Part shown: positions 1 through 12,860 of the stretch, in pieces | How positions within the stretch are numbered: position 1 is the first letter of the stretch | How the letters are laid out: each line of letters begins with the position of its first letter | NCBI GenBank assembly: GCA_033030425.1 | Contig: JAUFSD010000014.1 | Span: 186,001-250,000 of the forward strand | Reading direction: 5' to 3' | Length of the DNA stretch: 64,000 nt | Origin: Verpa conica | Lineage: Eukaryota > Ascomycota > Pezizomycetes > Pezizales > Morchellaceae | Notes under the pieces: generated by a model | What the model was told of the DNA's origin: nothing | The model's input: the letters and a program-made list of their open reading frames with translations, nothing else | Databases searched by the model: none | Program-made: the position numbers and the translations under genes

Positions 1-1389
1 AAATGTATTTATATACTATCACTATATATACCGATGACCCAAAATGAAAATCATTGAATTATCCACCTCTTTGGGACTACTACTCTTAAGAAGATCCCTT
101 CACTCCTTGTAGAACCGGGGCGATAACTACTCGAATGAATGAACTGTCACACAGACGGTCTAACTAAGGTGTGGCGCTCTGAATCATAGCCATACATGTT
201 TCTTTTGAGACATTCTAATAGTTGGTACAGCCTAGCACTAACTGCAGTGTAACCTCTAGGTGAGGGCTTTTGGCAACTTATCTACGCGTAAATTCTAGAA
301 TGGTTCGCTTCTCTAAGCATTGCACTTTAGTTGGCGTTTATTCAGGTTAATAAAATATTAGTCACTGGTTGCAGCTTTGCCCTAAACAGAATGTAGCCAA
401 CGAGAAGTAGGTCCACAGCTATTATTCAGCACGTATGCTTCAGATCGCATAGAGCTCAAACCGCTTTAATCCCTAAAGCTCTACTTAAGCTAGATCTAGC
501 TGAGCCCGACTCACTGAAAGGCGACTATTTTAGTTACGAGAGCATTTTTCAATTTCCACAACTAAAATAGTCATCTATCTGATCCTAAGTCCCGACCTTG
601 TCCGGGAGGGAACATATTCATGCTTCTACAATTACAGACCTTGTGACAATACTTCAACTGTAGAAGAGCCCTTTCAAAAATCTATACCTGAGACGAGCTG
701 TGAATATACAACAATACGGTTATCTACTCCGTTTAAAGTGTTTGAGACCTGTATCACTCCAAACCTGAATACTATATGTACCCCTTGCAGACCGCCCCCA
801 GTTCACTATAAACTGGGAGTTATTATCACACTAGAGAGCACGGGATTGAGGGGCCTAGAGAGAATACACACAAACCCTCTCAGATTATACATGTGTACGC
901 CCTAGTAGAAATCTATACATTGTTACCTAGCAGCTGATCAATCAGGGTTAGGGTTCAACATCACGTGATTTTGCCAGCGTGACGAAGCCACCCGGCTACG
1001 GGATAGATCATAAATCTTTTACCTGGTTTTATTGGAGCGGAGGACCTATTGCAGGATGTGCCTAATCGTTTGGGCACACACCGCTCCAGCATTCTAGGTG
1101 CATGACCTCAAAAGGTCGTGTGTGTGCCTTTGCTACAAAGCGAATTAGAGCACAACATCTAGGCTCGATCAGGTTCGCGATAGGGGAACTGCGCCCCCTG
1201 AGTACCTGCAGAGTGGGTTGCCTGAATTTTTTTTAGCGAATGAGTAAACAATAGGTGTAGTATATAACCCGTCGGCCAGCGCGACTTTGTTGGTCCACTA
1301 TAAATTAATTTCTTTCGAAATTAAACCCCAACATTAAAATCTCAACCTTACCTAGGTTCCTTCCCACGTCCCCCCCCCACACGATAAAT
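1..1389. other. AT-rich intergenic stretch
   Basis: No coding region, RNA gene or clear repeat boundary could be supported here. Short palindrome-like and AT-rich patches occur, but none has matching ends or a target duplication. The last part may serve as promoter for the small gene starting at 1390. Confidence 0.5.
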
Positions 1390-1861
1390 ATGCTTGGTTT
1401 ATGTAAGTCAGAACCTTAACGACAGAGGGCCACAAAAGACCTGACATTATATTGATACTGGAGCCAACATTAATATATAATCTCTAGGTGGTGTTGCCGC
1501 TAGCGTAGTCGCGTCCAGTGCAGCAGGAGCAGCTGGTATAGCTGCAGTCCCCAGCGTCCTCGGGGCAATCGGGTTTACCTCTACAGGAGTAGTCGCAGGT
1601 AAGACTCTAGCTCAAGATAACACCCCGACTACGAGGCAGTTCACGATAGTAACCGGAGGGATAGGTACTACTGCTGCTGGCATCCAGGCAGGAATGGGTG
1701 GGCTTGTAGCAAGTGGTAGCTGGTTTGCGCTTGCTCAGAGCGTGGCAGCTGGAGGGGCTGTGGCTGTGACACTCGGGACAGTTGGGACGGCATTGGCAGC
1801 TGGGGCGGGCGTGGGAGCAGCTGGAATCGGGGCCGCACACGTTATTGGGTTTCTTTGCTAG
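1390..1861 (+). CDS. IFI6/ISG12-family small hydrophobic protein
   Basis: Spliced model of 106 residues: exons 1390–1402, 1488–1598 and 1665–1861, with introns 1403–1487 (gtaagt…tctctag) and 1599–1664 (gtaaga…gatag). Both introns keep phase, and removing the second joins GVVAG to TTAAGIQAG, which restores the family pattern. The protein is almost entirely Gly/Ala/Val with the signature GAIGFTSTGVVAG, then AAGIQAGMGG, then ASGSWFALAQS, typical of the Ifi-6-16 (ISG12) family. Animal members are small, mostly mitochondrial membrane proteins linked to apoptosis and interferon responses; fungal members have no established role. The first exon encodes only four residues plus one base, so the N-terminus is the weakest part of the model; a longer upstream exon is possible. 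It sits alone in gene-poor DNA. Confidence 0.75.
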
Positions 1862-4243
1862 GTTGTATGAGAGTTATGGGGGTATTAATGTTCGTAATGG
1901 CGGTTGAAAGGGGGAGTGGCCGGAGTGTAACTTACAGTTAATTTACTATAGAGTAATCCCTTCTAAGATCACTCGCGTAGATACACTACGTACGCGTTCC
2001 ATCTATTCTACAATGATTACTTGATTCCGTAAAGCTACAACATTCATAGTGGTCCTGACCACAAAGCTCCCTAGATATACGTCTTGAGAATAACGGTGCC
2101 TTGATCACCTGTCATCAATAATCCCCAGGCCCATTCAACTCTACCAGTTATTGTCGATCTATTTCTTAGCGTAATAGCTAGACCAGCCCACAACAGCTTT
2201 TTTAAAAAAAAAATCTCAGCAAAATCTCCACGCTGAGTTTCCCAATAAAAGCTACAATCACATAGATAGCTCCAAAAAGCGTTAGCCCCAATAAACAAAT
2301 CCGGCCAATGTCCTAGTTTTTTTTTTATACGACTCCTTGATTCCGACATTAACTTGTTTTTGACAATAACCCGGTAACGCAGGTATATTATGGCCAGAAC
2401 CTACCCCTACGGTCAGTCCTAGTTATAGGGCCTAGGACCTTTGATATATGGTTTCTACTTAAGGACAAACTCAATCTAGTAGCTACGTCATAACCCTACA
2501 TATTAACATGAATAAATAAATAAATAAAAGAGAGATACTTCACATATAGAAAGTTAATCTAAACGTGCTACCACAGTATTATTCGACTAGACCAGACCGG
2601 AAGGGTTTAGACATAGATCCCAAAAACGGAGTAGATAAATGAGTATTAGTAACGCAAGGAGTGTAATTCCAACTACTAGCTCGTACCTTGACTTATTTCA
2701 TCGATCGAACTCCTATAAAACGCACCACAATCGGGGTTTTTTTCCCCACAATATTACAGAACATACATTTATGCTTCAAATTTTTACAATTCCAGTAGGA
2801 CGGAAGGATATACTAGTGAAAACTCCATACAAATCTCGGGTCTTGGCGCCTTTTTCTGAGATCCACCCCCACAATACCTAGAGTCTAATAATAAGTAGGC
2901 TTTTTATATAACACCACAAAGCGACCCCATACACAATTAAGTTTCATCATATAGAATTACATTACATTTTTTAGTGCGGTCGTTGGGTTTGACCGATCAA
3001 ATAAATTATATACGGCGCTGTAGATATTATATTACCTCCAAGTACTAGCTACCCACGCTCTAAAATAAACACCAAACACCATAAAACACAGACATCAGTA
3101 CAACGCAGTCCCCACCTCCCCCAAACACATTTAAAACACATCTCAAGAGCAACTCCACACCCCAAAACTTAGACCCGACCCAACACTCCACCCCTAAAGT
3201 AGTAGTCCAATTAACAACCCCTCTACTTATCAATTACGTAACCACGGCTCATGGACATTAAGAAATAATCTAGTCTTAACCCAAACAGAAACAACGCTAA
3301 GGAAGACCAATAACAGACTAGAGTATCTGAAACATTTTGTTAGTTCTAGTAAATACTAGACATTTTACTATACCGTGTGGGATGTTAGTGTGCGTCATGT
3401 GGTATCACTCGATTATAGAAGATCTTTTGTTTTGTTTTTGTTAGTGTAAAACACCCCCCCAGATAGTTAGCTATAAAGTAAACCGCAGTCACAGTTATTA
3501 GGATCGATAATCATTGCCACAACAAAACTACATACTAAGCTTTCATATATACCTATCTCAGCTAGAAGACCAAGCAAAAAAAAAAGCCCTACTAAGAACA
3601 CACCACCCATCACCCCTTCTCTCTCACCGCAAATTACTACCCACGCCTCAACATCTCGCACACCTACCCGACCGTACATAGGTAACGTTATATATTAAGT
3701 TCTGCCAGCACGCGCGCACACCTCATCACATCGGCCCTCGTTACTCAAATGCCAACATACATTTCTAGCCTGCAGTTGACGCGCGTACCTCTTCGTCACT
3801 ACAGGGATTCCCTCTCATCTTGAAGTATCACTCGTTCATTTTTTTTCTTACTCCGCCACAATATCATGCATGGGAGTGGTACAAAAAATCATCAATAGCC
3901 CCCCCTCCTTCCTAGCTTGTTCCGATAACTAGGGAGAGTAAACTTTTTTCTATGAGTGGTGTTTTTATTGTCTAGGAAGGGGAATTATAACCTTCGTTTA
4001 TCACACAATCCTTGAATACTGACGTCAAGAAGAAAAATACAAAAGAAATCAATCTCTACTCATAATACTCTTCACACAATACTAATAACTAACTGGGGTA
4101 TCAATTCCAAAGGTCCATAAAAACAATGGCCAGCCGTAGAAAACAAAACAAACAAAAAACAGAAAAGCAGTAATCTTTCAAACGCCAAATTTAAATCATG
4201 CCGCCACAACCAACCACCCCAAGGAAAAGACTTTTGTACTTGA
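1862..4243. other. gene-poor AT-rich intergenic stretch
   Basis: Only short ORFs without family resemblance are present. A small (aaat)n microsatellite lies near 2511–2527, and poly-A/poly-T tracts are common. No gene or bounded repeat is supported. Confidence 0.5.
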
Positions 4244-5856
4244 TCACCATCGATCCTCGCCTTCATCTCTCCAGCTCCCCCAGCCTACACTCCCAGCCCC
4301 TGCACTTCTTGGCTCCATCTTGGCTTTTCTTCCAATGGCCAGTCCAGTCTCCAGATCGATCCGCTCATCGTCTTCTTCGTCGCTACTGATATCACCCGCT
4401 GCTCGATTCATCCTCTGCAGCGGGACATTCTCCCCATCACTATAGGTCCCCGGAAGCTTCCCTAGGATCCTTTCTGCCTTACTCGGCTTCATATCCCCCC
4501 CTGCGTGTCGGACTAACCCATTAGGATTACCACCATTCCAAGTCCTTCCCGCTGCAGGGTGTCGATTCTCGCCGCGCGCCCACCCTGCACGTGATTCCCG
4601 CTCCCCTTGCTCAATCCCCATGCGCTCTCTCTCAGCCCTCACTGCCTCGGCAGCAACACGCCATTCATCACTCGTTTCCCAAGTCCATCCATCTCCAATA
4701 CCAGAGAAGCGTGGGATAAACCACATCCACCATTCTTCCCGCGGGCCAAATATAACGCGGAAGTTGCGCGCTTTGCCGAGGTCGAATGGGTGCGGGAGCT
4801 TCTTTGCGGATTCCTCAAGGACGTAGGCATTATAGCGGCGGAACTCCTGCTCACGTTCTTGTTCGCGCTCGCCGGCATAGTCGTAGGACGGGTCGTTGTC
4901 CGGGTTGTCGTAGAGGTGGTGTGCGCCCGGTGGTGGGGGGATACCATTGCGGGAGAGCGTGGGAGTGGTGTATCGTACCTTTTCGAGTGACTCGATCGTT
5001 GTCATGCCAGAGCCTACAAGGGTGAGATGCCAGATTGTAAATCCACTCAACACCAACCCGATAATACCCGAAATAACTGCCAGTAGAACCCAGTTGACTG
5101 GCGTAAAGTCATCGACTGGGTACTTGTCCCTCGCATTTGAGCTCAATAGCTCCTCATAGACGTATGCCGAGCTGACCACGAAGCAGACGATGCAGAAGAC
5201 GGAGGTGTAGATTAGAAATAAGAGAAATGCCTTGTAGTTGTACAGTCCAAGGCAATTCGCAAGCCATGGGCAGTGGTGGTCCATTTTCAGGACGCAGGTC
5301 TTGCATGAGCTGCAGTGGTGGGTGCGGTCTGGTTTATAGCATTGGCATTTCTTGCAGAAGCGGGCTTGACCTGAGGATTTGACGGTGATGGAGGCCGTTG
5401 AGGACTCTGTTGTGGGGAGGGAGGTGTAGGCATGTTTCTGTGGATTGTTAGTTGTTTTGAGTGGGTGCAAGATATCTCTATAGTGGAAGGTAGTAGGCAC
5501 ATTATCAAGTGGTGAACCTGGGTTCGTAAAAACAGCTGTAAAATAAGACCAATTCAAGAGGAGATAGAGGGTGAGTCCCAACAAGTTGAGTAGAGTTCCT
5601 GGGAGGACAGATCAGCAGGCAATCCTCGAGGCCCATGTTGTAGGCTACAGATCCGGGCAATACCTTTGAGACCAGCGATATTATTCCAACAGATGCTGTA
5701 AGAGTATGTATACACTGCCCAAGTTGAGACGCCGGATATAAAGAGCAGCGGGAAGTAACACAAGAGGTTGCAGCACAACCTGTCGATCCGACGACACGAC
5801 AGGCGGGCTTTCCGGTGATGGGTACCCGTTGTGGGAGAGAGCATGGGCGAGTCCAT
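4244..5856 (-). CDS. PFA3: DHHC palmitoyltransferase (Pfa3-like)
   Basis: Protein S-palmitoyltransferase, 515 residues from two exons: 5664–5856 and 4244–5598, with a 65-nt intron at 5599–5663 (gtattg…ccccag-type end). TM segments lie at about residues 22–47, 68–88, 190–212 and 235–256. The cysteine-rich domain (about 147–197) carries the catalytic motif MDHHCPW with DHHC at about 172–175, and the TTxE motif (TTIE) is at about 265–268. The tail contains RRYNAYVLEESAKKLPHPF, a block I associate with fungal Pfa3, the vacuolar enzyme that palmitoylates Vac8. The ATG at 5856 gives a short cytosolic N-terminus usual for the family; an in-frame ATG at 6012 would add 52 poorly conserved residues. 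The long C-terminal tail is charged and probably disordered. It is divergent from the rhomboid gene. Confidence 0.9.
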
Positions 5857-6725
5857 TATTGAGATGAAGTAGGTTATTCCAGAAAAGCCAGGAGCTTCTA
5901 GACTGGTACCCACTCTATGATGGGCGAGGAGGTTTGAGGGGGGGGGACTACGGGGGGGATTACGAGGGATTACTGGTGTAGCACTGAGAACGGTACCTGC
6001 ACTGGTAGTCACGGAGAATTAAGTAACACGGGAGCCCGGCAGAAGGGGCTGTATGTATAGTAATGGTAATGCAGAGGGTAGAGCAGAGTAAGTAGAGTAG
6101 AGTACATGTATACAACATACAGTATACAACATACAGACAGCATACAACATCACCATACATCATAGTTACAAATCACACAACCCCATTGTCTCTATTCTGG
6201 GCAGCTGCACAGCCCTGCCAGCGTCTCTAACAGGAAGTGCAGTGCCCGGGACGCGAATCATCTCTTCTCTCTCTCCATCATCACCCTGCTCCCTTGTCGA
6301 TCGAGGTGAGGGGCTCTACTATTTAGAACCAGGTCTCTCTCTTGTCTTTCTTGGAACAGCACTCCTGTCTCTTCTGTCTCTTTTGCTATTCACGTGTAGT
6401 TATCGTGTGTATCGTGTGTATCGTGTGCATCGTCTGCATCATCTGCATTGCCTGCATCGTGTGTATCGTGTGTACTCCCTACTCCTACTTCCTATTCCTC
6501 CCTTCTCTTACCGCTGCAAACTCCCCTGTTTCACCCTGGCCGTCGGTGGTTGCTGACGACTCTCTTGTTCCCTGCAGTACCACCCCTAGTCTGGGACAAG
6601 ACAAGAACATCCCCTCTTGAATATCCCCCTCATCGCTCCCATCACTATCATTCTACTCGCTCCATCACGAAAGAAAAACACACTCGCTCGATAACTCAGT
6701 TCTCTGCTCTCCTCAGCTATCCGTC
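5857..6725. promoter_or_regulatory. divergent intergenic region PFA3 / rhomboid
   Basis: This 869-bp gap separates the starts of two oppositely transcribed genes and should hold both promoters. The rhomboid-proximal 450 bp is rich in CT tracts, common in fungal promoters and 5' leaders, and contains a 9-bp tandem repeat. No specific factor site is claimed. Confidence 0.5.
6402..6473 (+). repeat. 9-bp minisatellite, 8 units
   Basis: Eight tandem units of the pattern atcgtgtgt / atcgtctgc fill exactly 72 bp. The outer units are nearly identical and the central ones have diverged to atcatctgc and attgcctgc. It lies about 250 bp upstream of the rhomboid start codon, in promoter or 5' leader. Confidence 0.85.
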
Positions 6726-8389
6726 ATGTCGGCTGCTGAATACTACAACTCTGGCCCTCCGGCCACTACCAGAATAAACACAAACCTTCCCCCGAACCCA
6801 AGCCCTCATTCCTCATCACCAGCCCCTACCTACTCAACAGTATCGCCTGTCAATAAGCCTTTGCCGCAGAACCCAACGTTCCCGCCCACTCACAGTGCTG
6901 GTGCTGTCGGCTACAATGATACCTTTTTCGGCCGCCATCACTCGACCCAATCTATCGAGGACACCTCGTACCACCCACCATCCCATTCCCCTCCCATGGG
7001 TCCATCGCACCACAGCTCGTTCTCCAGTGATTACGATAAGCAACAGCCGTACAATGATGGGATTCCACTGCACGATACGCGACCACAGCAACCCATCTCG
7101 GCTGCGGAAGCTGGTACTCTAGGTGGGAAAAAGCCAAAGCGCAGACCGGCACCCTCATACAAGAAGAAGAGGCCGTGGTTTTGCTGGATCATCTCAACTG
7201 TTCAGATTGCTGTATTCATCGCTGAGATTTCACGCAATGCTATATTGACTGGAAGCCCGATCGCTATCAAGCCGCAGGTCAACCCTATGATTGGCCCCTC
7301 TGTCAACGTGCTCATCAACATGGGCGCTCGCTTTGTTCCCTGTATGAAGATTATTGAAGGTGTCACGGACCAGGAGGACCTCACATACCCATGTCCGAGC
7401 GCAACATCAACAACTGATGTAGACCAAAACTCGTGCACTCTATCGCAATGGTGTGGCTTCGGCGGTAACGAGATCCCCAAGAAATATGGCGGGGGTTCGA
7501 ACAGCGACGAGCCTGATCAGTGGTGGCGCTTCATTGTGCCCATTTTCTTGCACGCAGGAGTCATCCATATTGCCTTCAACATGTTATTCCAGCTCCGACT
7601 TGGGGTGGATATGGAGCGCGAAATCGGCCCTATACGGTTCGCCATGTGCTATTTCGCATCGGGGATTTTCGGCTTTGTCCTCGGCGGCAACTTTGCTCCG
7701 AATGGTGTGCCTTCAACGTATGTCTCACCCTATATTGCTTGCATTGCATCCCACTAACCCTTTATAGCGGCTGTTCCGGTTCTCTTTTCGGCATTATCGC
7801 ACTCATGCTTCTAGACCTTCTCTGGAACTGGAATAACCGCCAGTCACCGCTAAAGGAACTCGCATTCCTCCTCCTTGATATCTGTATCGGCTTTGTCATT
7901 GGTCTTCTCCCGGGACTCGACAACTTTTCCCATATCGGTGGCTTCCTCATGGGTCTCATTCTCGGTATTGCAGTGCTCCACTCCCCCATCTCTCTCCGCC
8001 AAAAGATTGGCGCCGGTGACCCACCATACACCCCCATGACTCCGGCCTACATGCACGGTGCCAGCACAGCTGGCGGCTCATCGGCTACCCAAGGACAAAG
8101 TGGATCAGCGTTCATCAAGTCCCCCACCGGTTTCTTCAAGGGCCGCAAGCCACTCTGGTGGGTGTTCTGGATCGCGCGTGCTGCCACCTTGGCGACAGCC
8201 CTCATTGTCATGGTTGTCTTGATTAACAACTTTTACATGTACGAGAAGAAGTGTTCATGGTGCAAGTACCTTAGTTGTTTGCCGGTCAGCAACTGGTGTG
8301 ACATTGGTGGTTTGACGGTTACGAGGACAAATACCAGTACGAGCACGAGAATGATGGCGAGGAGTCTAGGCACCTTTTTAGAATATTAG
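6726..8389 (+). CDS. rhomboid-family intramembrane serine protease
   Basis: A 537-residue polytopic protease from two exons, 6726–7717 and 7768–8389; the 50-nt intron (gtatgt…tttatag, branch cactaac) splits the codon just before the active-site loop. Residues 1–145 are Pro/Ser/His-rich and cytosolic, followed by a basic patch and a first TM at about 150–170. The rhomboid core follows: HAGVIHIAFN near 276–285 (conserved His and Asn), catalytic Ser in TGCSGSLFG at S334, and catalytic His in FSHIGGF at H386. A seventh TM (about residues 450–480) and a Cys-containing tail end the protein. Both catalytic residues are present, so it should be active rather than an iRhom-type pseudoprotease. Substrate is unknown. 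The fused N-terminal extension and C-terminal TM follow the 1+6 (or 6+1) eukaryotic layout. Confidence 0.9.
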
Positions 8390-9224
8390 GTGTTTCTTTT
8401 GAATTTCTTTTTGAATACGTATTTTTATTTCTTTTTTATGGGTTTGGGGGATGGGGTGGGGTTGATGAATACAAAACATGGGTGGGATGTTGTGATTATT
8501 CGTTCTTTTAGTTTTCTTTCTTTTACCGTTCTATATCACGGGGTGGAGTTCTTTTTTTTTTCTCGTCTGGTTTACGCACTGCGTATATTTTCTTTGGGTA
8601 ATTTAGCCTCCCTTTCTATATTTGGGATTATCAGTAGGATGGGAAGGCTCCAAAGAGTCATGGTATGGATAGTTGTTTGTGATGAGGTAGTAGGGAATAT
8701 ATTATGATAGTTTGGTTATGCTATGATCCCGTGAGGGCGAGTGATTGTGTGTGAAGCGGCGAGTACTCACTATTAGTATAGTGAGGAATAAGAGCATATT
8801 AGTGGTTGAGTAATGTGGTACTGAGCAATAGTGCTTATATTAGTAGAGATAATAACGATGGGAATCATATGATAAGAGTTTATAGTAAAAACCAAGCCTT
8901 TATCTAGTCACAATCAATAGCTGCTATGTATTACTAAAGGATATCTATAGTGACCAATGATTTTAATAAAAATCACCATCTGTTATTGGGGGCTAACTAA
9001 GTCTTCTATCTAAGGAGAGTGACTCCACGAGGTATACTGCCCTAAATGTGTGAATCTTTGCCAGCACCATCAAAATATTTCAAAATCATTCGTAGTGACA
9101 TCGTTCCAAGGCAGATGCTCCAAATTATAATACGAAGTTTCCTTAATTGACCCTACATTCGGGATTTCTACCCCCACAAGCCAGACGGATACCAGAAAAA
9201 CTACCTCCCCAACGCATCCCAACA
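8390..9224. other. intergenic stretch, AT-rich
   Basis: This holds the 3' region of the rhomboid gene and the 3' region of the convergent membrane-protein gene. T-rich runs follow the rhomboid stop. No further gene is supported. Confidence 0.5.
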
Positions 9225-9946
9225 TCATCTACGTAACCCAAACTCACTATCCACTGGCGTCTTAGGCTCTATAATAGTCTGTGTCAACCCATGAAACTCC
9301 ATCCTATTCCCACCTTTATCCCCCCCACGAGCACCACCACCATTACGCCTACCAAACCAACCCCTCACTTTATCCCCCAACCCAGGCTTCCTACCCTGCT
9401 CTTCCACCCCATCCTCCATAGCAAGGCTCCCGTCCACCCCATCCGCCTTCTTTCTCCCGAATATATCTCGACAGTTTCCGATGAACGCTAAGACTATGAT
9501 TATTAAAATGACGCAGCCACCAACTACCCCGCCAACGATACCGCCTATTCGGCGGGGTTTCTGTCCTACTGGCGTGCTCGGCGAGGTTTGTTGTGGTGGT
9601 GGTTGTTGGGTGCTTGATTGTGTGCTTGTGGTTTTTATGGTAGACTATTTGTAGTGTGGGAGAGAAGGGTGGAGGGGGGGGGGTTTTTTTTAATAGGTTT
9701 TTTTTATTATTATTATAAGATGTGGAGAAAGCTTACTGTTGTTGGTACTACTGACGTTGGTGTTGGTGTCGTCACGATAACACCAGATGTTATCGTATCT
9801 GTGAGTTGGCGCCGGATATTCGTTTGGTATATTGAAACGCCAGTGTAAATGCTTGGAATGTAGTATACCGATGATACCTGACAAGCGGCCAAAGTTGTAA
9901 TAAGTAAAAGTAGAACCACATGAAAAAGTAGGTTTCGAGACTCCAT
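9225..9946 (-). CDS. secreted single-pass Thr-rich membrane protein
   Basis: Hypothetical type I membrane protein, 209 residues from two exons: 9737–9946 and 9225–9644, joined in phase 0 across a 92-nt intron (gtaagc…aaatag). A clear signal peptide opens the protein (hydrophobic core VVLLLLITTLAAC). A Thr/Ser/Pro-rich outer stretch with TTSTQSSTQQPPP follows, then PRRIGGIVGGVVGGCV leading into a TM helix. The cytosolic tail is basic and Gly/Arg-rich. This layout recalls Mid2/WSC-like stress sensors and other fungal surface proteins, but there is no WSC domain, so function is not assigned. The next gene, at 12861–14192, has the same tail-end architecture and may be a diverged paralogue. Confidence 0.75.
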
Positions 9947-12860
9947 TATAATTTTTTATAATTTTTTTTTTTTTTCTCTTTCTTTCTTTCTCCCCCTCTT
10001 GTGTTTTTTTTTTCCCGTACGTACTGGATGAGGTGGTTGATATAGGCGGCGGCGGTGGGTGGTGTTCTGCCTGTAATTATATACTGGTGTACAACTGTTC
10101 TTGCGCATGACTTATCGCCCCCCCCTTGGATTCTATTCACGACTTATAAGTGCAGGCACCCTCGACACTTGGTCCAATAGTAAAGGTACGAAATATAAAC
10201 ATTCTTGACTGGTACCTCGAGGCTCCAGCCTTGTCTTTAAGCGAGGGGAGGGATTGCTTTTTTTCAACATGAAGGGTGCAAGTTAGGAAATTTAGAGACC
10301 AATAAATCCTAAAGCTAAACGAATAAAAAAAAGGTGATTTTTTCCCCGGTTCTTTCTCTGGTTACGGCCGGAGGAGGAGGCCGTAGCGTATTGTGTGGTG
10401 ATTTGTTCTGGTTCATCTGCGATTTCACTAGCCCCCCCCCAAAAAAAAAGCAATTCACGCATCACTCAGGGCCTCAGAGATGCCCAATACCTAGTACAGT
10501 AGGATTATTTGTTCCTGTCCACTAGTGTTTTAGTCCCTTATCATATAGCCTGGTAACGCTGGCTAGCCCTGCTGAGTCAGTCTAGAGTAAACTCGGAACC
10601 TTCCTAATTCGTCTAGTTAGATTCTTGGGGGAGCTCATCATAGATCGTATGCATATCGTTTCAAGTGCTGTAATAAAAAAAATAAAAAAATAAAAATTAA
10701 CTGGTAGAGTTACTTACGATAGAGATAAAACGTTACCTGGAAATGCGAGCTCTGGAGCTGACCAAGTATAATTTGCGGGGTTGAACAAACACAAGGCTGG
10801 TACTAGTTCTGGGGAGGGGAGATATTGGTTTTCAGAGTTCTTCTTGGCTATCGTGATGAGGCAGTCTCATGGAAAATCTAGGCCAATGCACAATCTCCTA
10901 ACCTATTAAACGCACTGGGGGCTCTGTCTCTTTGGAGAGAATGTTCTTGGTGGGTGATGAAACGCTATGTATGGGCGAAGCAGGATTCAATAGGCAGGGA
11001 GGCTGCGGCCTCTATTGGAGGTAATGATATCAGTTAGGAAAATACTTGAGTAGAAGACAGGACCTCGTTTGGTAATAGCTTCTGGTGTAGGGAATCTATA
11101 GCTCGGTCTGTTGCTTTAAGGCTTACATTTTATAACGGCTTCTCAGCCTTCTTAAGTACGGTCTCTCTAGAGAGGTTGGTGTAGGAAAAGATCTGATGGG
11201 CAAGGCTTTCATGGTTAGTGTAGATCGCTGCCGTTCGGAACCTTCGCCGGTGATCTAGGAGGTTGCTCACGTTTCTTGGCCTTGCACGAAAATTTCCTAT
11301 AGGAAGCTGTATATACAAGGCGCACAGATCACATAAATCTTGGGATAATATGGTGGCCTTGTGGAGGCAAGTGAGTATGTTTGGAGCGGGTGTGTGGGGC
11401 GAGCTACTGGAAGGCCTATTCGTTAAACGTATATCTTATCAACACCATGCGTTTCCTAAGAGGACAGGAATACAAATCTATTCTCATTACTAGTCTAAGG
11501 TAGTGGTAGCCCTAAATTATCATAGCTATTGAATAAATTCCTAATACGGTAAATAGTGTGCTATAGACTATAGGTTATATAGGTACATATATAGGTAAAG
11601 CTTAATTATCCAAAAGGAGTATTCCTGGCCCAGGGTATGCGGCGTCAAAGGTGTCAAAAACACAAATTACCACCGGTAGTAGATCCATGAAACAGCCTGC
11701 ATCAGCGAAAACTAATATTTTCTCAGAGGGTCTCGGGGAATCCCTGAGATTGATGGGACCGCCGAGACACTACAGTATCCCGAGATCCCGCTCGGTATCC
11801 CGGGGACTTAGGTGGGTGTCCCACGGCCGTCCCAGGGACTAGACATATGGGGTCCTGGGATGTTCTTGGGGTTTTCAGGGGGCTCTCAGTACTCTCTTTC
11901 ATTTCCCATTTGTCATGGCTTTTGTAATCGAAATTATTGGGTCAATGTATTCTATATGTTCTATATACAAAAGATCTCCACGTCCCCCTCACCCCAGCTA
12001 CTACTTCGTCCGCACCGGGAGTCCTATTCCTAATTAGCTACAATAGTCGGACAATGGTCGAATGAAAGCTGTTCGTCCGTGACGGGTAGGTTGTTCGCTT
12101 TATATAGAGGGAGAATCTTCTAGGCCTGTTGCAAGCCTGCTCCTACTGCCCGTGGATCTGCTTCTCGAGACCTAATTTACGTGTCAGTGAAATTCGGGCC
12201 ATGGCTGGGCTAGTGTTCGTCTTGAAGTATTCGGGGTGGTTCTAACTCCATCATGCACTGGGTAGTAAGTATAGATATTTCATTATAATAAAAGATAATT
12301 AAGTCTATTACAAAAGGCTTCTATTTTGATAAAATAGGGTTTAGATATTCCTGAATAAAAGATTATGGTGTAATATAATCACCTTTCGGCGCCTCCCCGA
12401 ATACATATATATTTTATTCCAGCCAGAGGATCCACCACATTACACTCCCGCAGTCACCTAGTAATCTTAATCAACGTCTTGCGGGCATCTCATAAATGAA
12501 TAAATGAGTGAATTAATCATGAGTACATGGAGCCCAAGGGCTAAGGTACTCGCACCCCATACTATCAAAGGCCTAAGCCTAAAGCAAAATAAAATAAGAA
12601 TAAAAATAATAATAATAAAAATAAGTCAAAGCAATTAAACACTTAAACCCCCAACTAAACATAAAACAAACTTCTTCTAATGCTCTACACTCTATTCTTC
12701 TTCTTCATTTCCCTCTCTTCCCTTGCTTCCGCTCTCTGCTATATCTTCCCACATATCTCCCCGCCTCCACTCATCGTTTCTTTCCTCCGTCCGTTCAACC
12801 TCCCTTCCCTCGTTTCCTTCTCTCTGGCTCACTGCTCTTTTCTCTTAAACTCTCTCCACA
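9947..12860. other. long intergenic stretch
   Basis: No gene is supported in these 2.9 kb. There are homopolymer tracts near 9956–10015 and 10433–10450, A/T microsatellites near 10674–10700 and 12580–12625, and a GC-richer patch at about 11720–11890 with repeated ctcggg/cccgag words and no recognisable ends. Small ORFs show no family signature. Confidence 0.5.

Noticed and set aside
945..957. Telomere-like word (gggttaggg)
   Set aside because: Only one and a half units; no array, so not a telomere or interstitial telomeric repeat.
11720..11890. GC-rich patch with ctcggg/cccgag words
   Set aside because: Inverted words are short and irregular; no element boundaries and no coding frame.
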